A stretch of 64,000 bases of DNA from assembly GCA_029204225.1 (NCBI GenBank), contig CM055104.1:55096538-55160537 (forward strand). Direction: 5' to 3'. Within the stretch, counting starts at the first letter, position 1. Every line of letters starts with the position of its first letter. The position numbers were made by a program, and so were the translations under genes. Of this stretch, positions 27,170 to 40,208 are shown one piece after another. Below the pieces are notes generated by a model. That model saw nothing but the letters and a program-made list of their open reading frames with translations. It searched no databases and was not told the origin of the DNA. This stretch comes from Diphasiastrum complanatum. Lineage: Eukaryota; Streptophyta; Lycopodiopsida; Lycopodiales; Lycopodiaceae.

Positions 27170-29250
27170 ATGCTGGGAAAAGTGAAGGAAGCGGCAGTGA
27201 AAATGATGCTTTCGTATCGGAAATCCAGTGGCGTGTATGTAGGGCTTGGCTGCAGTATTGTCTTGTCTATTTTTGTGGTAGAAATGTTCATGCATTTCGG
27301 CGATCTACATGCAGCATCGCAATCGGATGCCTTGCCATCTATAGTGCGTGATCCCGAGGGCTTCACCCATGTTGGAGTGGCCTTACAAAAGTGGGATGCC
27401 CACACTGGCTGTGCAAGATTCAGGGCAAAGCACGAAGCAGATCTTCAGAGGAACAGATCACGCCCTCAGGCCTTGCAGGATGCAGAGGCTTTTTCCTGCG
27501 AAGATTTAAGGCTGTCCCATGTTTCTGTGCTGGTGAGGGGTTGGACGTGGATACCAGATGCCCTAGACAACCTTTATTCTTGCAAGTGTGGTCTCACCTG
27601 TCTGTGGACCAAGTCCCCAGTTCTTGCTGATAATCCAGAAGCTGCTTTGTACGAGACCACACGCCCGCCCTTATATGTAAGGAGCATTGCCATCTTAGCT
27701 TTTAGTCCTTTCTGGCTGAAGCAATTGTTTCTTTTGGAAAATTATTGGGTGATTTCCTCTTTGTATCTAAATTGACTTTATAATGCAGAAAATCTTGTGC
27801 TTTCAGCTCAGGACATTGCACCTGTAGATGGCTTCACATAATATGTGTAGCTCGCGAATTTGGCCGGTTCAAGTGTAGTTGCTTGAACTTTTTCCTGCTT
27901 TACCACCAGCTGGTACTCCACTTCATAATGTATACCAATGACTGCTTGACAGCTCTGCACTAGACACTTACGGCCATGGATGTTTACGTCCACAAGCATT
28001 ATTTGTTGATGTGTCAATTTTACATATGGATCCTACAGTGGCTGCTGTTTTTTACCTAGTCATTTTTGGTTTTCTAAATTTTCATAAGACTAGGTAACAA
28101 GCTCTCTAGTGAGCACTAGTATAACTTGGTTAGGCTCTTATAAGGCCCATATACGCATCATATACCTTGTTCGCGTATGTTTATATGCATAGCACCTTAC
28201 ATATGGAATGACGTATATTACGAGATTTCAGCTTACAAGGATCAACAATTTACATTGCAAGGATTCGTTGTGTGAAGAATTCCTCATTCAAATTTTTAGA
28301 AAAATGGTATCCTCTTTTGTGTTTTGCCTTAGGGCTGTGCTAATCATGTGCATCTTGATACAGAGACGGAAAGGGGAGCCCTTAAGGGTTTATTTGGACT
28401 TGGAACCTGGCAGAAATCCATCATCTGCTCAAGATATTTTTGTTACATATCATGCCGATGATGACCTTCAAGCAACCTATGCTGGCAATTCCTTCCACAA
28501 TGTTCGAAGTCATTTTATATCTCCCATTAAAGACAAAGTAAAAGATCTGGACCTTTGTTTTGAGGAATAGTAAATGTATCTATTATGCTGGATTGTTACC
28601 TTGTTGATGCTTGATGCATGCATTACATTCAGCTATCTTTTCACCACATACTAAAGGTCGGTGGTCCTCTGCGTGTGGCTTTTCAGGAAATCCTTGTATA
28701 CTGGTCCTCATCGCGGTGTGTAACCGAAAGGCAACAAATTGCAAGCAGATTTCTTTCAAATATTCCTCACCATTCCTTCGGTAAATGCTTGAACAATGTA
28801 GGTGGTCTACAGAGAGAATTGGAGATGTATCCAAAATGTGAACTCCCTGTTAAGAAGGATAATGCTCACTGGAGTCATGCATTACATTGTTCAATGTCAC
28901 ATTATAAGTTTGTGCTGGCAATTGAAAATACAAGGACTGAGAGTTACGTTACAGAGAAGCTCTTTTATGCCCTAGATGCAGGTTCAGTGCCTATCTATTT
29001 TGGTGCATCAAATGTGTGGGATTTTGTTCCTCCTCACTCTATCATTGAGGGCTACAAGTTCAGCTCCTTGGAATCCTTGGCTTCATATGTTAAAGAAGTA
29101 GCCAGTGATCCTTTACTTTATGCTGAGTATCATGCTTGGAGACATTGTGGAGTTATGGGGAATTACTACTGGGCTCGAGCTGTCAGCTTGGATTCACTTC
29201 CTTGCCGCCTGTGTTCACATATCAGCAAAATCGGTGGCAACAATTTTTGA
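27170..29250 (+). CDS. FUT13: Alpha-1,4-fucosyltransferase (GT10, FUT13 type)
   Basis: Golgi glycosyltransferase family 10 enzyme that moves fucose from GDP-fucose onto N-glycan antennae to form the Lewis-a epitope of plant glycoproteins. Exons inferred from GT-AG signals: 27170-27676, 28364-28537 and 28687-29250, all phase 0, giving 414 residues, close to the family's usual length. Residues 21-43 form a single membrane anchor after a short basic tail (type II topology). Then come the plant FUT13 signatures VSVLVRGWTWIPD, CKCGLTCLWTKSPVLAD, PLRVYLDLEPGR and DIFVTYHADDD. The core GT10 motif is HYKFVLAIENTRTESYVTEK (about 300-318) with ALDAGSVPIYFGA after it, and the C-terminus has CRLC (400-403). 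No stops or shifts are seen, so it looks functional. The introns are 687 and 149 bases. The start is the first ATG in frame, after a duplicated leader with upstream ATGs. Confidence 0.95.
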
Positions 29251-32200
29251 CTCTGAGTATTAATCTTTGGACTAACTTCACATTACTGTGAGGATCAACG
29301 AAAACCTACAACCATGCAAATTCAACTTTCTGCAGCACTTTCAGGGGGAATTGTTTTGAGTTGTTGTGGTGGACAATGCATGATTGAAAAGCACTTCTTA
29401 GCCGTAGCCTTAACTAAATATGACTACACTAACAAGGATTTGGCCCATCTCTCTGCCTTCACAGTTTGTCACCACAAAATCAGGCTAGAGAGATTTCTGC
29501 CCATGGCCTCAGTAATATGGCAATCTTCATGATAGTGCACCCACAGCACTGGACATTTAAAATTTGATCTGGGGGAAGAGAGTTACACTGATCAGATGGA
29601 GTGATGCAATGGAGCAGTGCTTTTAAAAGACCAACAAATCTATACGAGACCAATGAGCAAAATTGGCATTTAATCTATTGGTCTCAAGTGTTGTTGGTAT
29701 TTTGCTGGTTAAAATTTTGACTAGTTTTAGTTGTAAATTTCACAATCAATTACAGGTTGTATTTTGATGTTTTGCTGATTTCATTGATGAGTTATAGGTA
29801 TTTTATAAGGTTGACCGGAAAAAATCTTATGGGCGTTGCAATTGGAACATGATGCTTGTGTGAGGGGGAGCTCCTTGGCAGAGCACGCGCTCAATGCTGG
29901 AAGCATGATGGGTCTGGCAAGCAGAGAGCCATATTCTGCTGCATTTGGTGAAAGAACAGAGGCCATAATGTATGAAGCTGTTTCGAAGCAACAGCAGAAA
30001 TAGGATCATTTATTATTGGTAGCATTGTAGTGGGTGTTTAGGCTTGTGTTGATATTTTTTGGGACTTGCGATCTGAAGTAGCTATATTTTATTGATGCTA
30101 TGTGAATGACTCTCAGCATGAATCAGCTGGACATCAGAAGTGTAATTCTATCAGACTTTGAAAGTTGCTTGTGGAAAACCCTCTGATGATCTAATGCCAT
30201 TTGCGTTTTTGAGATGAATGACTTTTTGAATGGCATCTGTCTATCTTTTTCTTTTTGGAGATTTGGTGTTGATGGTGGGAATTTCTTAATGAACTTGCAA
30301 GGTGTGTAGACATAATGCTCTCCAATGAGTGCTGACTTATATTGTGATGTATAACACATGAGAGTTTGTCATCTTGGAGATTAGAAGTCGGTATGTACAT
30401 GCAAATGGCCTGCATGGTACAAGATGTTGCTTACGTTTGTTTTTTCGCATACCACTTTTTCTAGCATTCAATAACGCAGCACGCAGGTTCACTATGTGAA
30501 TATAGTGTTTGATTGCAGTTTCCGTTACGATCTTAATTCATAATGTTAAAATAACGATAAGAATGCTTGCGGACTCTTGCATTGCATGGATTTGCTCAAG
30601 AAGTCACAAGAACTGTACATTACTTGTTTACAAGTACGAGCTTTGGTATGGCATGGATTTGCCCCAAATTTTGTGTACCAATCCAAGCTACTTATACGTT
30701 TGTAGTTGATTTTATATTATGCAGCTCACTTTCATAAGCATTACATTCCATTTGTTAAAATTAAAAATAGAGACCATAACCATCAAACTGATCAGTATGG
30801 CAGGTGCCCTAGTACGGTATCGATATGGTTTGGCCTATTGCTATGATCAACTTTTAGTTAGGGAAGATCGGACTATAAATTTTATTTAAATTGCAAGATG
30901 ATTAGTTAAGTTAAACGTATTTTCTACATGGATAACAATTGACATTCAGCGTTGACACATGTCTTTCTAAAATTAAATTGCAAGATGATTAGTTAAATTA
31001 AACGTATTTTCTACATGGATAACAATTGACATTCAGCGTTGACACATGTCTTTCTCATTGTGCTAACTTGCGTAGTTTTGTGTAGTGGGATGGTGGCAGG
31101 TACCAGTTGGATGTCTTGAAATATGCTTTACTTTACGGTGCTTTCTAGTACTGTATACTTTTTAGCCATGTTTTTCCTTGTTGGTTTATGAATAAAGGGT
31201 TTTAGTCTTGACTTGTCAAGAGGAGCTTTGTTCTGTTTATCTCTCTCCATTATTTTATTACACTCCCACTTTCTTGAATAGTCATGTTATTTTTTTTTCA
31301 AGTTTTTTTGTTTTTGATTTTAGCCTTAGTTGTGAGAGTTAATTATTGGTTTCTTGTCTTTTTTAGTTTCTAACATTTTGTTCGATAAAATGGGGCATCA
31401 AGTGGCTCCACCCTTGATCATATTTTTATTTAGCAATTGATCAATGATGAAAATTCATTCACCCTAAATCGAATGGACATGATTCAATGGTAGATGTGGC
31501 TTCTTCCACAAGCCAGTTTGGATGTGTCTCTATAAGCCTATCCAGTTAGCCTCATGGAAGACTATATATATTTGACATTCTACTGCTACATTTACCCTAC
31601 CAATGACTGATGGAGATTATGCTGCTCTCTTTGACCTCCCTTTTCGTTCGGCAAAGCTATGCATAGCAGATTTGGTAAGTCTCATGTGCCTCACAGTTTC
31701 CAGCTTCATATCACACTTTTTTTGGTCGAAAATTTGTGCTTATGTATCTAACTTAGTAGCAATTTACCTCCCACTATTCGTTGGTTTTGTGCGTGTCTCT
31801 TGCTTATGATGTTGATTTAGATTTGAAATCCACATTGGGCTCACGGTATTGAGCTCTACATTTGTTACATGTACTCCACTTAACCTATTATTTTGGCAAA
31901 CATATCATTGTTCCATGATATATAGTTAACGATTTATAGTTCAAAAAAGCAAGAAATGAATAGAAGCAAGATTGTTTTGATGTAAAACTACATATAGGAT
32001 ATGGGTTTCGATTTCAGGGTTTTGGATGTGCATTGGATACCAAAACCCTTTTTCATAAGACCAAAACATTTGTAGTTGACTAGTTAAAAATACGTACTAT
32101 ATAGAAGTATCATGGCATAACCACGAGAAAGTACAATGACACGCATCCAAGTAAGAGAAACATACATCTTCTTAGGTAATGTATATGTTTGAGCACATGC

Positions 32201-33002
32201 GGGTCATGAAATAATTAAAGCCATGAGTGCTCTAAACTCTTATATAGTTGCTTTGCATATTAAGGTTCTTTATAAACTTACTCATGATATGCCATAACTT
32301 TTCTACCATAACCTGGAATGAAGGGTTTCTTTTTAAACGATGCCATTTCGACATACAAATTGCAATGTTTTAATTTAAGAACTTTACCTTGATGCATTGT
32401 CACAATCCATAGAAGCACATGGATTGTGTAATTTGGCTTGAGCATTATTGAAGCACATGGATTTGTGCAAGAATGTTGACATCCTTGTCTTACATACCAG
32501 TTATTATGGCATGGAGTTTCCCTAATATCATTAAGGGTATACATGTCTGTGTTGAATTATTGTCATTATCACTCTAATCCAATTATTAATCTACATCCAT
32601 TCATTTATCCAGTTGTTGTAGATTAACTTGCATTATTGCATAGACTACAGTATGGCCACTTACGTGTTCCTACAAGCTCATGGACTTTGATGTTTACTTA
32701 CGGCCTTTCACGATCATTTACGGGTCTTTCGCTTATTTATGATTATGTTTTATGGTCGTTTATAGGAGTTTTATGTTTGCTCGTGGGCTTATGTCTTACG
32801 ACTACCTACGAACCTTTACACTTTTATGATTGCTTATAGATCCTTATGAATTACAATTACGAATTCTAACTCGATAAGTGACAATTCAATATACCTAGGT
32901 GCCAATTGCGACCTAGCTAAATGGTTGTTGTAAACCATCAGATAGATAAGCCCATTCGGTATTACTAACTAGTATAAATAGATGATCATTAGTTAAGCTA
33001 AA
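29251..33002. other. 3' flank and intergenic region
   Basis: No supported gene. The fucosyltransferase 3' UTR must begin at 29251 but no clear polyadenylation signal is evident. An 87-bp tandem duplication lies at 30888-31055. A short frame near 31603 ending in a TTTGGTAAGT donor-like site is too weak to call. Confidence 0.4.
30888..31055. repeat. 87-bp tandem duplication
   Basis: Copies at 30888-30974 and 30975-31055 are nearly identical (GCAAGATGATTAGTTAA through GACACATGTCTTTCT). Confidence 0.9.
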
Positions 33003-33070
33003 GATATAGAAAAAGATAGAAGATCCAGAGTCAATTGATATAGAAAAAGATAGAAGATCCAGAGTCAATT
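33003..33070. repeat. 34-bp tandem duplication
   Basis: Two identical copies, at 33003 and 33037, of a unit with AGAAAAAGATAGAAGATCC and AGAGTCAATT. Confidence 0.9.
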
Positions 33071-33107
33071 GATTTATGATCAATTTATCATAGAGTATTT
33101 GTTACGT

Positions 33108-33591
33108 CCATATCCAGTATGAGAGAGATTCGGAATAATTCCTTACATGGATAACCGGTCACTCCAATGTATGTGGTTATTTGTTATGCCTCGTCATTCC
33201 GGACTTGGCTGATAAAATAATTAATAATCATATGAGGGCCCCAGACCTATAATTGGACATAGGAGCACTTGCATGGTGTTTTTGACTGCTATAATGCATG
33301 AATAGGAGATCAATTGCTATTCCAGGTTGCATGGGGATCCTAAGAGGAATATTCTCTCCTCATGGGAGAGCATATATACTAGTGAAAACTTGCCCATCTA
33401 CCTATTGGATTTTCTGATCCTTGAAGCCAAGAGAGCCCCTCCTCTCTTGCATTCATTCACCATGGCATGAGGGTGAAGTGGTTAGCGTACTGACTAGCCA
33501 TTTCCTGTTGGTTGGGTGGTTTTGCTCCACGAGTGTCCTTTTGGTTGCATGCAACAAGATCTAGTCAAATCTTCGCTAGGTGATCCTTACA
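33108..33591 (+). repeat. Probable LTR
   Basis: Ends CCTTACA immediately before a tRNA-Met-like primer-binding site. A CATATATACT promoter-like box lies near 33367, about 220 bases before the end. The left edge (TGTTACGTCC at about 33108) is a guess; no second LTR copy is identified. Confidence 0.5.
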
Positions 33592-33592
33592 T

Positions 33593-33604
33593 TGGTATTA
33601 GAGC
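33593..33604 (+). promoter_or_regulatory. Primer-binding site (tRNA-Met type)
   Basis: TGGTATTAGAGC differs by one base from the TGGTATCAGAGC found after the copia LTR at 21109 and the gypsy LTR at 53540. Confidence 0.65.
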
Positions 33605-35350
33605 AAAGATTTGCATCAATCGGAAGGTGGAGCTGCTTCTTGTTTTTCCCACTTAGCTTTTTGGTAGTTTCTCCTTGCTTTGTACTTCCAGGTGGTGGAA
33701 TTGATCTCCAAGTAAGTGGCTTCTTAGAATTTGGTGTACTATCAGCCTCTTAATCATGATTATGGATTTTCTTCATAGATTTTGATGGAAATCAATGGAG
33801 TTTTGACGGTTTTTTGTGATTTTTCACCTAGAATTGAAATTTTTTGCTTGGAATTTATCATTGCTATTGATATAGTACATTTTTTCAGATAGTACTTTCT
33901 GTTTCACAGTCATTATTGAGTGGATCTAATGATTGCATGCCGGTTGAAAAGTCAAAAGGATGCTTAGATAGTGATTTTGAACAAAAAATTTTGGTTTTTG
34001 GGCTAGAAATGGGCTATAGAATCTATAATTGACTGAAATCAGAACTTGTAGTGCTTGCATGTAATTGATTTACAGGGATTTGGGTTTGATTGCACTTAAT
34101 TGTGGATTTGATCCACAAATTTTGGTCAAAATTGGTCAAAAAACATGGTTTTTTTTATGGTTTTTGGATCAATTTTGTGGTTTCTCATATAATTCATGGC
34201 CAATACTTTGCATGCACGTTTTTAGAGGTGTAATGAAGCTGTCATGGAGTTTGGTTATGATTGGACACCATTAAGGGTCTCAAAAAGTCAAAAAATAGTG
34301 TATTTTTTAGGATTTTTGAGCATGAATACCTATCAAATGGTGGTTTGAACTTGTTGGATCTTGTTACAAGCTAAAAGATATGATGGATTTCGTCTGATTT
34401 GAGCCATCATGCATCCAATTTGGTGTTTGAGACTTAAGCACCATTATATTGAAGTTTTGCTTGTTGAAGGAGTCCAAAAATGTATTTTTTGCAAAATCTG
34501 AGCCTATGATTGCTTGCTAGACCTGATAGAAGCCTCTATGCCTCTCTAATGAACCTTAGAAGAGTGCTTGTAGCCTCTGAATGGATGCTTATTGGGCTGT
34601 AGATGGATTTGTGATGAATCAACCTTGAGAAAGTGCACCCTCCTACTTGTTTTTTTGGTTAATTACAGCTGACATGTGTGAAGCCTAGGTGGCAGGGTGA
34701 CATGGCATGTGTCTTTTAGACTTATCTCCCTCCGTATTGTGCTTTACAACGACGAATTTGGTGTTCTGTAGAGAAAGTTATGGCTATCAGAAGTTTGGCA
34801 ATTTTTGAACTAAAATTCGACAATTTTTTGAATTGTTCTGATGCATGCATGCATGTAATTCAATGTAGTGCTTTTCTGTTGTTGAAAAGGTATGGATAGA
34901 CCTGTATGCATTTTTGGATGCATGGTGCAAGGGTGTTCAGTAGATTGATCAAAGGATATTTCATGCATGAAGTTATTTTTGACAATTCTAGTCCAAAAAG
35001 CTGATTTCCCAGTTTTTAGGCAATTTACGTAAAAAATTTGATTTTTTTAGAAATCACTACATGTCATATCTGATGCATTCCCGATGATTTGGAATCCTTT
35101 CGAAATATGATGGTAACTGTGAAACTGCCAAGTCGATGCTTTAGATCGATTTTCACAGTTTAGGTCCATATCGAAAGGATTTTGAAAATTCCAGTTTACA
35201 TAAAATTTGAAGTAACCATGAATGTTTTGGATTCGTTCAAATTCGTTGGTTATTGATCAAATAGAAATTGCTTGTGAAGTGAATAAACTTACTAAGTTGA
35301 AATCAGTCAACTTTTAAGGTCACGGTTCCTTTCACTTTTTTTATCTGTCT
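33605..35350 (+). other. Non-coding internal region of an LTR element
   Basis: About 1.7 kb after the primer-binding site without any recognisable gag or pol frame. This fits a large non-autonomous (LARD-like) derivative or a long leader cut off by the minus-strand copia element on its right. Confidence 0.35.
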
Positions 35351-35379
35351 CGTATAGAGCTCTGTTTTCTGATACTTAG

Positions 35380-35775
35380 TTATGATCCAGTGAGGATTGT
35401 TTATACCTCCACTGTGTGGAGTCTTAAAGGATAGCTAGACGTAGAATCACACGACTAGATAATGCTAATCAACTAGTTAGTTAATCTCCGTCATTACTAT
35501 TCGTTTCAGCTGGACGTGAAGCCCGTTGAGTTGCCAGTTGGCAGTGCGAAAGATTTCTCTTCATTTGTCTTCGTTCCTTTCGTTTCTTTTCGTAGTTTTT
35601 GTTTATGCGTCCCTTTGCGGTTTGCGGTCCTGGAGGTGTGTTTACGATCCATGAATGATTCGCGAATCGTTCGTGCTTCGAGTCAAGGGACGTTGACTGT
35701 CGCGAATTGTTCTCGTTCGACCTTCGTTTCTTGTTCGTGCTGCGATAAAGTTGCAGGAGTTCAGCAATTCTGACA
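35380..35775 (-). repeat. 3' LTR of minus-strand copia element
   Basis: On the minus strand it begins TGTCAGAATTGC directly after a polypurine tract (35776-35787) and contains ATTCGCGAATCATTC-type motifs like those in the other copia LTR. A GGTATAAACAATCC promoter-like box lies near 35395, so the LTR probably continues further left; that end is not fixed. Confidence 0.55.
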
Positions 35776-35787
35776 CTCCCTCTTGAA
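35776..35787 (-). promoter_or_regulatory. Polypurine tract
   Basis: TTCAAGAGGGAG on the minus strand, immediately before the LTR start TGTCAG; the usual plus-strand DNA primer site. Confidence 0.6.
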
Positions 35788-37330
35788 CCTTGCAGCTTTG
35801 TTCGTTTAATCCAATTGCCTTTCTTTGCTTGGAAAAGAGTGGCTTGTTGAGCGGCTTTATGAGAAGATCTGCAACCATATTTTCTGATTTTATATACTGG
35901 ACCTAGAGCTCTCATTTCGAGATCAAATCTCGAATGTGATGGTACTTCAGAGGTATGTGCTTTGTCTTGGAATGAAAGACGAGATCCTGGGACAGATAGA
36001 TGGCACTCTGAGAGTCCATCATCATCATGCTTGGCCCTTCTTGTGGTATCATGATTGCCTCCAGCATCATCTGCGGCCACACTACCTCATTCGCCACTTT
36101 CGAGGCTGTGATATACTCAGCTTCGCAGGAAAATTGAGCTACCAAGGTTTGTTTTTTTGCATATCCAGCTGATTGCAGCTCCGCACGCTATTGTACATCC
36201 CCCAATAATGGACTTGCTATCATCTTTGCAGCTCGCCCAGTTCGCATCACTGTATTGATGCAGCTCGAATCTTTTTTCTTCGTTCTCAGCTTTGTGTTAA
36301 TCCCATATTATGGGTACCCTGCAGATACTGTAGGATTCGTTTGGCCATTTGCCAATGTGCCATACCAAAATTTGAAGAAAATTGGCTCAATGTGTAAACT
36401 AATAAAGCCAGATCGGGTCTGGTACAGATTGTCAAGTACATCAGACTACTGATTAAGTTCTGGTAGGGTATACCTACCATCTTTTGTTCTTCCTCTTCCA
36501 TTTTTGGGCAATCATGTTTCGTGAGCTTGGCTCTAGATATCATTGGTGTGGCTTTCTCTTTGCAGTCCATCATGCGGTACTGCTTCAACACTTTTCTGGC
36601 ATATTCTGACTGTCTCAAGTGCATTTTGCCCTTTGTTCGATCTCTTCTAATCTCCAGCCCTAGACATTTTGTTGATTTTCCAAGGTCTGTGATTTTGTAG
36701 CTTTTAGAAATCTAACTCTTTGTGTCTTTGATCAGCATCAATAAATTTTCTATCATCAACGTATCATCCACGAAAATGGTCAGTATCACAAAATCCTTTC
36801 CTACTCTTTTGATGTAGACATTGCAGTCTGGTTGAGTGGGATTGAAGCCTAGAGACTTCAGAAGATCATCAATCTTTTTGTACCAGGCTCATGATGCCTA
36901 TTTTAGACCGTAGATGCATCTCTGCAATCGACAGACATATTGTCTGTTGTCGGGGTCTTCATAGCCTTCAGGTTGCTTCATGAAGATTTTCTCCTCTAGA
37001 TCTCTGTGGAGAAAGGCTATTTTCACGTCAATCTGGTGAATTTCCAAATTGTACTGTGTGGCGTATGCAAGGAGTAGCCTTATGCTTGTCATCTTGACCA
37101 TGGGCGAATATGTGTTGAAATAGTCAACACCATATCTTTGCGTGTAGCCCTTTGCGACAAGCCTTTCTTTGTAGCGGCCAATAGTGCCATCTGATTTTAG
37201 TTTTTTCTAATACACCCACTTGCAGTCGACTACTTTTCTGTTTTCTGGCAGTGGCTCTAATGTCCATGCCTTGTTTCGCCTCATCGACTCGATCTCCCTT
37301 GAGGGATCTCCAAGATTCCAACCCTAACTT
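35776..37330 (-). pseudogene. Ty1/copia reverse transcriptase and RNase H
   Basis: 3' half of a copia polyprotein, minus strand. From right to left: the pre-RT motif (MRRNKAWTLEPLP), RT with RYKERLVAKGYTQRYGVDY, IDVKIAFLHRDLEEKIFM, RCIYGLK and the catalytic TIFVDDTLM near 36765. Connection and RNase H follow, with MHLRQSEYARKVLKQYRM, SLMYLTICTRPD, QFSCEAEYITASKVANEVVW and TKHIPLKYHHIRDLI, ending NMVADLLIKPL before the polypurine tract. Stops and frameshifts (37210, 36900, 36715, 36300, 36150) inactivate it. The 5' half is missing; at about 37330 it abuts another element. It belongs to a different copia lineage from the copies at 1.7-8.5 and 21-24 kb. Confidence 0.9.
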
Positions 37331-37589
37331 GGTAGGGATGAAAGATCCACCAAAATTAGCATTAGGCATATGTTTAGGGCTACTCATACCTGCCCAAAAC
37401 CGTGATGGATCATGTATATATAGGTGATGATATCTCACCAATTTCAATCAAGCAATTTCATGTTTTTTCTCTCATAATGGTGCAATTGCTCTCTATGTTC
37501 ATAATTGTTTGAGTACTTGTGATTACTAATGATTATAGGATTGAATGTAGGTCTGGTGTACAGTACTCAGACTGTGGGAGGCCATACTT

Positions 37590-40208
37590 TCACACGTGTG
37601 AAGCCTTCTTCAAGGATTTGGGCCATTTAGTGAGGTTCAAGCATAGATTTTTGATGGATTTTGATGGTTCAACTTGTGCTAATCTTATGAAATCATAATC
37701 TATTGTTTCCCTCATCATTTCAAGTGTTTTAGGATCCTTATTTGCTGTAATTTTTACATCCGTTTGAGAATCGTAATGAACTCCCAATTTTTCCTCTGGT
37801 CGGTCACAAGTATGATTCGTTGTTGATGAATCATCATATTCTTTTTGAACCACTGGTTTGATAGTCCAAGTTGTAGGATCAACTTTAACTACACGTTCAC
37901 AATTTTCAGAAGTGATTTTTCCAGTACCCCAGTTATGAATTACTTACGCAACTCGTAACCATGGACATCCCAATAGAACTCGGTAGACATTTGGCGCTTC
38001 TGGTAAGTCCATCACTACAAAAGTAATGACGAACTGTACTCCCACAATTTTGATAGGTATATCTTCAACCATTCCTCGCGAACGAACTGTCATTTGATCA
38101 ACTAGCTTAATAGCAAAAGTAATAGGCTTTATCTTTGTAAGGCCCCATTTTGCACATGTTTTGTAGAAATCAGGTTAACTCCTGAACCGCCATCTATCAC
38201 AGCTGCTTTTTTTAGGAAATTGTCTATGTTGTATCGACAGAGTGATATTCTTTTGTTCACTTTCCCAAGCGGCTCCAACATGGAGTACTTCATTAGATTC
38301 TTCAAATCCAGCACAAAAAAGTGGCTCCTGATGGACTTCTGGTTCTTCTTGAGCTAACTTTTGCGCTAAGACTTCTTTTGCTTTTGGCACCAACTTTAGG
38401 AACTCTCCCAATGAAATATTGATCTTGCTAGACAAAATGTTCATGAGTAGTTCTGTTTGCGGTGCCTCCGATTCAGTCATTTTGAAGGGTTCTTCATGAT
38501 GATGTAACTGATCATTCATATCCATACGTAAATTTCTTGGAGGCTGCAATGATGAAGAATGAACTTCAGCTGTTGCTTTAGCAACTTCAAGCTCCTCTTC
38601 TTCTTGTAGATGTTTGATCCACTGTCTCATATTTTGATATCTTTGTTTTTCTGCATTAAGATTTGGATAGACTCTCGATGTTGTTGGTATATCATTCAAT
38701 GGTATAGAATCAGCAGGTACTGGATCCACTATTGGTTCTTTCTGCTTCTGTGCTCTGGTGACCACCATCAAGGGTGCACTTGATTCATTCGAAGCTGCTA
38801 GTCTTCGCTTGATTGTTATCACATTTACAGGTGCTGTAGCTGGTGGTGGCTTCGGTCTTGCTGGACAGTCTTTATAGCAGTGCCCATAACCATAGTCACG
38901 ACAAAATGGTACAAATTTCTCTTTATTTGGACATTCCGCAACTCTGTGATTTTCTCCACATGCAAAGCATCCAAGTGGTGCTCTGGTCCAATTTCTAGAG
39001 GCTTGTTGTTGAGCGGTAGCATAAATAGCATACTGTTCCAAAGATCCACCTTCTTGATTAGTACCATAGTTCCATTGCTTAGCACTTCTGTAAGGTTCTG
39101 GTTCCATCAAATTGGCAGGAGGAGCGGAGTGCTTTGGTGGGGCAGGTAAGGCTAAACGTTCCGAGTATCCAAGAGCAGATTGTCAAGGTCTAGCTGTTGG
39201 ATTTCCTCCATATTGTGGTTCTTGATATCCCATTTGTGCATACCGTTGCTGAATTATCCGAGGATTGAAGTTGCAAAAAGCAGTCTCATGGTCAAGTGAA
39301 TTACACAGATGGCAAATACTGATTTCCATTCATTTTTTCAATTGAGGACACTCGTTCACTATGTGATTTCCTATACAAATAGAACACCATACATTTTCCC
39401 TGGTAGGAAAAGTCTCCGCAAACTTCTCAGATTCCTTGTTCGCTTGTCCGTGGAAAATTTTCAATGCTTTGATCTTCTCATGAAATTGCAACTGCAACTT
39501 TTCCATCTATTTTTGCTGGTTCGTCCCAAGTTTCTAGAACTCATTGAGCATCATTTCTGCAGTAGCGTTGGCATTCGTTGATGCAATAATGGTGGATGTC
39601 GTAGTAGTCTGCACTGATGTATAAGGCAACATACTGATATTCGGCTCATCATCTGAATCTTCATCCTCTTCTCGAATTGTATTGTCTATACCATTTTGCA
39701 AGAGTGCATACTCATTATGGCGTTTCAGCTCACATTTGATCCGTTTAGGTAAACCTAACAAAAATCACATAATCATGGCATTTTCGTTAATCAGCTCAGG
39801 TTTGGATTCAGATTTGAGGCGTTTCACCCGTTCAATGTAATCTTGAACCATTTTCCTCTTTCCTATTTTAATTTTACTTAAAAGTAGGAAAGAGTCTTCC
39901 ATAAACTTTCGCGGTTTGAACCGTGTGATGAGGGCTTGTTTAACAACCTCCCAATCTGTATGCTCAGTTTCATCTTGATTATAGTACCAATCTTGTGCTG
40001 CGCCTGTTAAGGCCATAGGAAATAGCTTAAGTTTGTTTTGAGGATAAATCTCGCCATAGACTTCACAGGATTCAACATAGATATGAAGAAATCTAACTGG
40101 ATCAGTTAATCCATTATATTTGGGTAGATCCAAATGGGGTGCTCTTCTAACAATGATTGGATTGACTTCCTATGGAGCACCTCTAGGGGCAGCTCTAGTG
40201 GCAGCCAT
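37590..40208 (-). pseudogene. Ty3/gypsy gag and protease (minus strand)
   Basis: Gag opens at about 40208 (MAATRAAPRGAP, then an early stop), followed by HLDLPKYNGLTDPVRFLHIY, the capsid core (PMALTGAAQDWYY) and a long proline/glutamine-rich middle. Two zinc-knuckle-like stretches follow (CFACGENHRVAEC and CRDYGYGHCYKDC). The longest open piece is 38175-39110. Downstream is a retropepsin-like segment with AAVIDGGSGVNLIS in place of the active-site DSG, then VYRVLLGCPWLRVA, typical of gypsy proteases. Reverse transcriptase and integrase are absent; the sequence ends near 37590 and the copia element starts at 37330. Several stops and shifts are present. Primer-binding site and LTR upstream point to an Athila/Tat-like lineage. 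Confidence 0.85.

Noticed and set aside
31603-31680. Short first exon (MTDGDYAALFDLPFRSAKLC) with a GTAAGT donor
   Set aside because: No family match and no partner exon; the open frame is short and AT-rich flanks give many such chance frames.
33467-33540. tRNA-like A and B boxes inside the probable LTR
   Set aside because: No cloverleaf can be drawn with normal arm lengths, and the B box deviates from consensus.
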